DNA from: Oscillospiraceae bacterium
Lineage (GTDB): Bacteria > Bacillota > Clostridia > Oscillospirales > QAMX01
Length of the DNA: 5,393 bases
Assembly (NCBI GenBank): GCA_902772625.1
Contig: CACYBP010000403.1
Span: 1 to 5,393, forward strand
Direction of reading: 5' to 3'
Part shown: positions 1 to 4,045 of the stretch, one piece after another
Layout: each line of letters opens with the position of its first letter
Numbering within the stretch: position 1 is the stretch's first letter
Notes under the pieces: model-generated
Told to the model about the DNA's origin: nothing
The model's input: only the letters and a program-made list of their open reading frames with translations
Databases searched by the model: none
Translations under genes and position numbers: made by a program

Positions 1-431
1 CCGGGGAGTATATCAGCATCCGCTGGTTCGACAATCTCGTCCGCATGGCCATGGGAGAGCACCCGGAAATGTGCGGCCTGATGGGCTTTTGCCCGGGCCA
101 GCTGGTGATCGAGGGGGACGGAAGCGTCTATCCCTGCGATTTTTACGTGAACGAGCGGTACAAGCTGGGGAATCTCCTGGAGGACCGGTTTTCCTCCATG
201 CTATCCTCCGACGCGATGGCGGCCTTCACGGAGCCTTCTTTCGCGCACGAAAAGGAGTGCGAGACCTGCGACTGCCGCTATTTCTGCCGGGGCGGCTGCC
301 GCCGCGACCGGGAAAACGAGATGGGCGGCGGCATCGGAAAGAACCGGTTCTGCGCGTCCTACAAGGCGTTTTTCGCGACATTCATGCCGAAGCTGCCTTC
401 GATCATGGAGAAGCTTCAGAGCGGACGGTAA
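1..431 (+). CDS. Anaerobic sulfatase maturase, C-terminal part (radical SAM/SPASM), 5' end outside window
   Basis: Partial gene, read in frame from base 3; 142 residues to the TAA at 429-431. The family (anSME) oxidises an active-site Cys or Ser of sulfatases to formylglycine in the cytoplasm without oxygen. Seen here: cysteines at visible residues 24, 30, 45, 86, 89, 95, 99 and 117, including the SPASM pattern CX2CX5CX3C (CETCDCRYFCRGGC). These spacings equal those I recall for the C. perfringens enzyme (C255, C261, C276, C317, C320, C326, C330, C348), which ligate two auxiliary 4Fe-4S clusters. The Asp after the third Cys (YPCD) matches its proposed catalytic base, D277. By that alignment the window begins near residue 232, so the radical-SAM CX3CX2C motif lies upstream. 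The IRWFDNLVRMAMG segment is also typical of the family. No sulfatase is in view. Other SPASM maturases are less likely given the exact spacing. Confidence 0.93.
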   Translation, partial: GEYISIRWFDNLVRMAMGEHPEMCGLMGFCPGQLVIEGDGSVYPCDFYVNERYKLGNLLEDRFSSMLSSDAMAAFTEPSFAHEKECETCDCRYFCRGGCRRDRENEMGGGIGKNRFCASYKAFFATFMPKLPSIMEKLQSGR

Positions 432-437
432 AGGAGG
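431..437 (+). promoter_or_regulatory. Shine-Dalgarno of the flavin reductase gene
   Basis: AAGGAGG, a near-perfect anti-SD match, ends 6 bases before the ATG at 444. Its first base is the last base of the upstream TAA. This fixes the start and supports translation from a shared transcript with the maturase gene. Confidence 0.85.
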
Positions 438-443
438 AAAACC

Positions 444-950
444 ATGCCGAAAAGAGAGATCAGACCCGAAGAGTGGAACGAGAACGTGTTCAAGGCGGTG
501 GGAAAGGACTGGCTTCTGATCACCGCGGGAGATGAAAAGGGCATGAACGCCATGACCGCCAGCTGGGGCATGTTCGGCGTGCTCTGGGGCGAAAAGGTGG
601 CGGAGGTCTTCATCCGTCCTTCACGCTTCACCAAGAAATTCGTGGACGAAAACGAATACTTCTCGCTTCAGATCCTGCCGGAATCGCACCGCGCCGACCA
701 CAAAATTTTCGGCTCGCTTTCGGGAAGGGATCTGGACAAGACGAAGGAGACCGGTCTTACGCCGGTCTATGACGAAAAGGCGCCTTATTACGCCGAGGCG
801 CGCCTGGCGGTGATCCTGAAAAAGCTCTATGCCGAGCCCTTCAAGGGGGAATGCTTTACCGATCCCGCGCCGGACGAGGCCTGCTATCCCGACAAGGATT
901 ACCACACCCTGTACGTGGGAAAGATCGAAAAGATCCTGATCGATGACTGA
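444..950 (+). CDS. Flavin reductase family protein (FMN-binding split barrel)
   Basis: 168 residues, the usual size for single-domain flavin reductase-like (flavoredoxin-type) proteins. Family members bind FMN in a split beta-barrel and move electrons between NAD(P)H or ferredoxin-like partners and flavin; the exact partner is not predictable here. Visible family features are the stretch NAMTASWGMFGVLW (residues 35-48), expected near the flavin site, then the strand VAEVFIRPSRFTKKFVDENEYFSL (residues 52-75), and a C-terminal strand YHTLYVGKIEKI (153-164). There are only two cysteines (137 and 147) and no signal peptide or membrane segment, so it is cytoplasmic. It starts 12 bases after the maturase stop behind a strong SD, so the two genes are probably one operon. 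A role in supplying reducing equivalents to the radical-SAM partner is inference only. Confidence 0.88.
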   Translation: MPKREIRPEEWNENVFKAVGKDWLLITAGDEKGMNAMTASWGMFGVLWGEKVAEVFIRPSRFTKKFVDENEYFSLQILPESHRADHKIFGSLSGRDLDKTKETGLTPVYDEKAPYYAEARLAVILKKLYAEPFKGECFTDPAPDEACYPDKDYHTLYVGKIEKILIDD

Positions 951-974
951 GACGGAGGAAAGTTTTTCCCCGTC
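951..974 (+). other. Stem-loop directly after the flavin reductase stop codon
   Basis: GACGG(951-955) pairs with CCGTC(970-974), then after a bulged A956, GGAAA(957-961) pairs with TTTCC(965-969), leaving a 3-base loop. That gives 10 pairs beginning at the base after the TGA. No T-run follows (the next bases are CGGACATAAAAAAAC), so it is not a standard intrinsic terminator. It could protect or define the 3' end of the upstream mRNA. Confidence 0.5.
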
Positions 975-981
975 CGGACAT

Positions 982-1005
982 AAAAAAACAAGGGCGGAAA
1001 CGCCC
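982..1005 (-). terminator. Terminator-like hairpin for minus-strand transcription
   Basis: GGGCG(992-996), loop GAAA, CGCCC(1001-1005): a perfect 5-bp stem. Read on the minus strand it is followed by TTG and then seven T (complement of A982-988), the layout of an intrinsic terminator. On the plus strand no T-run follows the stem, so it should not stop transcription toward mgtE. No minus-strand gene that would need it is visible to the right; it might stop antisense transcription or be coincidental. The short stem limits confidence. Confidence 0.35.
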
Positions 1006-1016
1006 GTAAAAAACGT

Positions 1017-1029
1017 GAGGTGAAATAAT
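1017..1029 (+). promoter_or_regulatory. Shine-Dalgarno of a small leader ORF, overlapping a possible extended -10
   Basis: Two readings share these bases. GAGGTGA (1017-1023) is a 7-base anti-SD match ending 8 bases before ATG 1032. TGAAATAAT (1021-1029) fits an extended -10 (TGn followed by AATAAT, 5 of 6 to TATAAT) with no recognisable -35 upstream. If it is a promoter, RNA would start near 1036, downstream of the ATG, and the small ORF would not be made. I cannot decide between them from sequence. Confidence 0.45.
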
Positions 1030-1031
1030 CG

Positions 1032-1148
1032 ATGGACGGCCGAAGTAGGAGAAGCGGAGAAAAGTCGCCTTCCGCGTGCGAACCGGATCCTCTGCCTTCT
1101 CCTGACCCCGCAAAGACCCGAAGAGCCGCCATCGGCGCGCTCTTCTGA
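1032..1148 (+). CDS. Putative 38-residue leader peptide with EPDP motif (MgtL-like) upstream of mgtE
   Basis: ATG 1032 to TGA 1146-1148, 38 codons, preceded by GAGGTGA at 8-base spacing. The product starts MDGRSRRSGEK (basic), then has SPSAC, then EPDPLPSPDP at residues 17-26, then AKTRRAA and a short hydrophobic end, IGALF. The proline/acidic alternation resembles the enterobacterial MgtL leader peptide, which begins Met-Glu-Pro-Asp-Pro. There, such a nascent chain destabilises the ribosome when Mg2+ is low and so switches on mgtA. The position here, upstream of a Mg2+ channel gene, is the same. Cautions: the motif is at residue 17 rather than 2, the region is GC-rich so Pro codons are easily found by chance, and an alternative promoter would start RNA past the ATG. 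No membrane segment or signal peptide is seen. Confidence 0.42.
   Translation: MDGRSRRSGEKSPSACEPDPLPSPDPAKTRRAAIGALF
1047..1103 (+). other. Long stem-loop within the leader, spanning the EPDP codons
   Basis: AGGAGAAG (1047-1054) is a perfect 8-bp complement of CTTCTCCT (1096-1103). Inside, CGGAG (1055-1059) pairs with TTCCG (1070-1074), including one G-T pair. The right arm lies in the Pro-Ser-Pro codons just after the EPDP codons (1080-1091), so a ribosome working there would open it. Its CTCCT (1099-1103) is also complementary to the AGGAG in the mgtE SD (1202-1206), which offers an alternative pairing of only 5 bp. Pairing was found by eye; no folding energy was computed. Confidence 0.4.
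1120..1145 (+). other. Strong hairpin ending at the leader ORF stop codon
   Basis: GAAGAGC (1120-1126) pairs with GCTCTTC (1139-1145). A further CGCC/GGCG (1127-1130 with 1135-1138) closes on a 3-base loop, ATC, with all 11 pairs contiguous. The last paired base is immediately before the TGA at 1146, so a ribosome finishing the small ORF would melt it. No T-run follows (TGAGGGAGAC), so it is not an intrinsic terminator on this strand. Confidence 0.5.
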
Positions 1149-1200
1149 GGGAGACACGCGAAAGACCTCCGCTTTCCTTCTTTTCCCAGCAAATGATGAA

Positions 1201-1206
1201 AAGGAG
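1201..1206 (+). promoter_or_regulatory. Shine-Dalgarno that sets the mgtE start
   Basis: AAGGAG, in AAAAGGAGTGAAAGT, ends 7 bases before ATG 1214. Two earlier in-frame ATGs (1193, 1196) lie at or before this SD and have only a pyrimidine-rich stretch upstream, so 1214 is the likely start. Confidence 0.85.
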
Positions 1207-1213
1207 TGAAAGT

Positions 1214-2572
1214 ATGCCCGAAAAAATGACCTTCGAGAAAATGATCGCGAATCTCTACGAGGAGAGAAAGTTCGCCTCGATCCGCGACGTTTTCAAAACC
1301 ATGAATCCCGCGGACATCGCCGCCATCTTCCAGGGGCTGGAAGAAGAGGAGACGAAATCCGCGGCCCTGTTCCGCCTGCTCCCCAAGGAGCTGGCGGCCG
1401 AAAGCTTCGTGGAGATGAGCCCGGAGCTGCAGGAAAATCTGATCATCAAGCTCTCGGATAACGAACTGAAGCAGATCGTGGACGAACTGTATCTGGACGA
1501 CGCGGTGGACCTTGTGGAGGAAATGCCCGCCAACGTGGTGAAGCGCATCCTGAAGCAGGCCGATCCCGAGACCCGCGCGATGATCAATGAAATGCTGAAA
1601 TACCCCGAGGACAGCGCCGGCGGCATCATGACCACCGAGTTCGTGTATTTCCATCCGGACTTCACCGTGGCCGACGCCATCAAAAAGATCCGGCGCGAAG
1701 GGGTGGACAGCGAGACCATCAACATCTGCTACGTAACCGACAATATCGGAAAGCTCTCGGGCACCGTTTCCATCCGGAAGCTCCTGCTTTCTGACGAGAA
1801 TCAGAAGGTGGGCGAGGTGATGGATGAGAACGTCATCTCGGTGAACACCCTGGAGGACAAGGAAAAGGTCGCCGAGGTCTTCCGGAAATACGGCATCCTG
1901 GCGCTGCCCGTGGTGGACGGGGAGAACCGGCTCGTAGGTATCGTCACGGTGGACGACGCCATCGACGTCATCAGCGAAGAGGCCACCGAGGACATCGAGA
2001 TCATGGCCGCTATCACCCCTTCCACCAAGCCCTATCTCAAAACCAGCGTCTTTTCCATCTGGAAAAGCCGTATTCCCTGGCTTCTGCTCCTGATGGTTTC
2101 GGCCACCTTCACCGGCATGATCCTGACGCATTTCGAGGACGCTCTGGCCAGCCAACTGGTGCTGGTGGCATACATCCCGATGCTGATGGACACCGGCGAC
2201 AACACCGGCAGCCAGGCCTCCACCACCGTCATCCGCGGTCTCTCCCTGGGGGAGATCGAATTCAAGGACATCTTCCGGGTGGTCTGGAAGGAACTGCGCG
2301 TGGCCTTCTTCTGCGGCCTGACGCTGGCGGCGGCGAACTTCGTGAAGCTTCTGGTCTTCGACCGCCTGGAGATCACCGTGGCGCTGGTCATCTCGGTGAC
2401 CCTGATCCTGACGGTGCTGTGCGCGAAGACCATCGGCTCGGTGCTGCCGATCTTATCGAAAAAGCTGGGATTCGACCCGGCGGTCATGGCGTCTCCTTTT
2501 ATCACCACCTGCGTCGACGCCCTGTCCCTGATGATTTACTTCCGTATCGCCTCGTGGCTTCTGCACATCTGA
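1214..2572 (+). CDS. mgtE: Magnesium transporter MgtE
   Basis: 452 residues from ATG 1214, the normal MgtE length. MgtE is a dimeric inner-membrane Mg2+ channel whose cytoplasmic domains bind Mg2+ and close the pore when Mg2+ is plentiful. Domains in order: acidic helical N domain (about 1-130), family signature YPEDSAGGIMTTEFV (130-144), paired CBS domains (about 137-255), connecting helix, then a membrane domain of five hydrophobic segments (about 284-451). The pore-region motif PMLMDTGDNTGSQAS is at 322-336, and D435 in SPFITTCVDALSLMIYF matches the ion-binding Asp (D432) of the Thermus enzyme. One oddity: the usual TGGN reads TGDN here (D329). The gene follows a long leader with a possible Mg2+-sensing peptide and is 25 bp ahead of mntP. 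MgtE can pass other divalent ions to some degree, but the assignment itself is secure. Confidence 0.97.
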   Translation: MPEKMTFEKMIANLYEERKFASIRDVFKTMNPADIAAIFQGLEEEETKSAALFRLLPKELAAESFVEMSPELQENLIIKLSDNELKQIVDELYLDDAVDLVEEMPANVVKRILKQADPETRAMINEMLKYPEDSAGGIMTTEFVYFHPDFTVADAIKKIRREGVDSETINICYVTDNIGKLSGTVSIRKLLLSDENQKVGEVMDENVISVNTLEDKEKVAEVFRKYGILALPVVDGENRLVGIVTVDDAIDVISEEATEDIEIMAAITPSTKPYLKTSVFSIWKSRIPWLLLLMVSATFTGMILTHFEDALASQLVLVAYIPMLMDTGDNTGSQASTTVIRGLSLGEIEFKDIFRVVWKELRVAFFCGLTLAAANFVKLLVFDRLEITVALVISVTLILTVLCAKTIGSVLPILSKKLGFDPAVMASPFITTCVDALSLMIYFRIASWLLHI

Positions 2573-2597
2573 TCTGAAAGGTGGGACGAGGGACTCG

Positions 2598-3179
2598 ATG
2601 AGCTTCCCCGATCTGATCTTACTGAGCCTTGCCCTCGCGATGGACGCCTTCGCGGCGTCGGTCAGCCGGGGGCTTCGCTCTTCCCGCTTCCGTCCGGGCG
2701 ACGCGCTTCTGATGGGGGCAACCTTCGGCGGATTTCAGGCCCTGATGCCCTTTTTCGGGTGGCTTCTCGGCACGACCTTCACCGGCGTCATCGAACGGTA
2801 CGACCACTGGGTGGCCTTCGTGATCCTGGCGTTTCTCGGGATCAAGACCATCTGGGAAACCGCCCGGGAAAGCGAGGAGGAGGCCGAAAAAAAAGAAGAG
2901 CCCCTTCGCGTCCGGGAGCTTTTGCTCCTCGGCGTGGCCACCAGCATCGACGCCTTGGCGGCGGGGGTGACCCTGACCGGAAGCCGGATCCCGCTTCCCC
3001 TGGCCCTGGCGGTGATCGGCGGGGTGACCTTCCTGCTTTCGGCCCTCGGGGTGTGGCTCGGCAACCGCTTCGGCGCGGGATACCGGAAGCCCGCCTGCTT
3101 CGCGGGGGGCGGGATGCTGATCCTGATCGGACTGAAAATGCTTCTGGAGGGGCTCGGGGTCCTTCCGCTCTGGAAGTAA
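2598..3179 (+). CDS. mntP: Manganese efflux pump MntP
   Basis: 193 residues, usual for MntP (formerly DUF204/YebN), a six-helix inner-membrane protein that exports Mn2+. The internal repeat is clear: LALAMDAFAASVSRGL at 11-26 and LGVATSIDALAAGVTL at 111-126. The two membrane aspartates, D16 and D118, fall at the same positions as the functionally important ones I recall in E. coli MntP. A charged cytoplasmic loop rich in Glu and Lys (about 88-105) separates the halves. ATG 2598 is preceded by GAGGG (2588-2592). The gene begins 25 bp after the mgtE stop, with no promoter or terminator seen between, so the two are probably cotranscribed. I see no yybP-ykoY Mn2+ riboswitch, which often precedes mntP elsewhere. 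Control through the mgtE leader is inferred. Confidence 0.96.
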   Translation: MSFPDLILLSLALAMDAFAASVSRGLRSSRFRPGDALLMGATFGGFQALMPFFGWLLGTTFTGVIERYDHWVAFVILAFLGIKTIWETARESEEEAEKKEEPLRVRELLLLGVATSIDALAAGVTLTGSRIPLPLALAVIGGVTFLLSALGVWLGNRFGAGYRKPACFAGGGMLILIGLKMLLEGLGVLPLWK

Positions 3180-3181
3180 AG

Positions 3182-3186
3182 AAAGG
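3182..3186 (+). promoter_or_regulatory. Shine-Dalgarno that sets the histidinol phosphatase start
   Basis: AAAGG, in AAAGAAAGGAAAAGGC, lies 7 bases before ATG 3194. The reading frame stays open upstream through mntP, but the PHP motif HVH needs to be near the N terminus and begins two codons after this ATG, so 3194 is the start. Confidence 0.75.
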
Positions 3187-3193
3187 AAAAGGC

Positions 3194-3988
3194 ATGAAGG
3201 ATTCTCACGTGCACACGGTCCTGAGCCACGACGGCAGGAGCACGGCCCGGGAATACCTGGCCGCTGCCCACGCGCGCGGCGTGGACGAGATCACCTTTAC
3301 CGAACATTTCGATCTTTACGACGGAGTGCCCTCCCCGCTTCGCACGCTGGACGTGGCGGCCTGCCGCAGAGCGTACCGGGAATTGGAGCCGGTCCCGGGC
3401 GTCCGCGCGAATTTCGGCGTCGAGATCGGGCTTCGCCCCGAATGCCGGGAGAAGATCCGGGCGATGACGGGCGAAAACGCCTTTGATTTCATCATCGGCT
3501 CCTCCCACATCACCGCGGGGCGCGATATGGCCTTCGATCCCTCTTTTTTTGCCGGAAAGACCCGGAGAGAGGCTTATCTCGTCTATTTCGGCGAGGTGCT
3601 TGCGAATATCCGGCTCTTCGACGATTTCGACGTGTACGGGCATCTGGATTACGTGGTGCGCTACGGCGGGTATCCCGAAAAGAAGATCGCATACGATGAA
3701 TTCCGGGAGGCTCTGGACGCGATCCTGCGGGCGCTGGCCGAAAAAGGCAAGGGACTGGAGGTCAATTCCTCCGGGTACCGGTACGGACTTTCGTCGCCTC
3801 ACCCGAATCCGGAGATCCTCCGGCGGTTCCGGGAGCTGGGCGGGGAGACCGTCACCCTCGGCTCCGATGCGCATCAGGTAAGCCAGCTGGCCTCCGGCCT
3901 TCCCGAGGCCATGGAAGCCGCCCGGGCGGCGGGCTTTTCTTATTACGCCGTGTTCCGGGAAAGAAAGCCGGTCTATTTCAAACTGTAA
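3194..3988 (+). CDS. hisJ: Histidinol-phosphatase, PHP family (HisJ/HisK type)
   Basis: 264 residues, typical of the PHP-type enzyme that dephosphorylates L-histidinol phosphate, the penultimate step of histidine synthesis, in the cytoplasm. The metal-binding motifs are present in order: DSHVHT (H5, H7), TEHFD (E37, H38), GVEIGL (E77), IIGSSHI (H105), VYGHLDYV (H150), and GSDAH (D225, H227). The segment LEVNSSGYRYGLSSPHPNPEIL (188-209) is also characteristic of the family. The gene starts 14 bases after mntP and ends before a strong terminator, so it is probably the last gene of the mgtE-mntP operon. No other histidine genes are nearby, so another PHP phosphoesterase substrate cannot be excluded. 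The gene symbol is by family only. Confidence 0.85.
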   Translation: MKDSHVHTVLSHDGRSTAREYLAAAHARGVDEITFTEHFDLYDGVPSPLRTLDVAACRRAYRELEPVPGVRANFGVEIGLRPECREKIRAMTGENAFDFIIGSSHITAGRDMAFDPSFFAGKTRREAYLVYFGEVLANIRLFDDFDVYGHLDYVVRYGGYPEKKIAYDEFREALDAILRALAEKGKGLEVNSSGYRYGLSSPHPNPEILRRFRELGGETVTLGSDAHQVSQLASGLPEAMEAARAAGFSYYAVFRERKPVYFKL

Positions 3989-3997
3989 AGCAAGAAT

Positions 3998-4040
3998 AAA
4001 AAAAGGCTCCGCCGAGTTTCCTCCGCGGAGCTGTTTTTTA
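3998..4040. terminator. Bidirectional intrinsic terminator between convergent genes
   Basis: GCTCCGC (4006-4012) pairs with GCGGAGC (4025-4031). After a C-C mismatch, GAG pairs with CTC around a TTTC loop, giving 10 pairs. On the plus strand TG and six T (4034-4039) follow. On the minus strand the complement of A3998-4004 gives seven T. It sits 9 bases after the histidinol phosphatase stop and 5 bases beyond the stop of the facing dehydrogenase gene, so it can end both transcripts. Confidence 0.93.
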
Positions 4041-4045
4041 TCAGG

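Larger units (their letters stand above)
1006..1213 (+). promoter_or_regulatory. Structured leader region upstream of mgtE
   Basis: Together with the two hairpins at 951-1005, this fills the 263-bp gap before mgtE, the only long gene-free stretch in the window. It contains a possible leader-peptide frame (1032-1148), an overlapping SD/extended -10 element (1017-1029), two stem-loops (1047-1103 and 1120-1145) and two C-rich, G-poor tracts (1089-1119: 16 C and 4 G in 31; 1161-1190: 12 C and 3 G in 30). Long leaders before mgtE are usual in Bacillota because many carry the Mg2+-sensing M-box riboswitch. I looked for the conserved M-box AGGTGAGGCTCCT core and do not see it; only AGGTGA (1018-1023) is present. 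Some Mg2+-responsive control is likely by context; its mechanism is inference. Confidence 0.55.

Noticed and set aside
951..974. Intrinsic terminator after the flavin reductase gene
   Set aside because: The stem is convincing but its T residues are inside the stem and no T-run follows, so it is listed as a stem-loop only. Read-through into the mgtE leader remains possible.
951..1213. M-box (ykoK) magnesium riboswitch before mgtE
   Set aside because: Only AGGTGA (1018-1023) matches. The following conserved GGCTCCT and the later conserved blocks are not visible. A covariance-model search would settle it; a strong hit would overturn the leader-peptide idea.
1193..1213. mgtE start at ATG 1193 or 1196
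   Set aside because: These ATGs lie at or before the SD AAGGAG (1201-1206), which is correctly spaced for 1214, and they have no SD of their own.
899..2155. Long minus-strand open frame (418 codons) opposite mgtE and its leader
   Set aside because: Its His/Asp/Gly-rich translation resembles no family and it lies antisense to a certain gene; it is a product of GC-rich codon structure.
2573..2597. yybP-ykoY Mn2+ riboswitch upstream of mntP
   Set aside because: The gap is only 25 bases, too short for that element, and no part of it is seen in the mgtE leader.
2759..3193. N-terminal extension of the histidinol phosphatase through the mntP region
   Set aside because: The frame is open but reads an Arg/Gly-rich shadow of mntP. 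The PHP N-terminal motif and an SD place the start at 3194.
2735..3874. Long minus-strand open frame (379 codons) opposite mntP and the phosphatase
   Set aside because: It lies antisense to two clear genes and shows no recognisable domain or SD-supported start.
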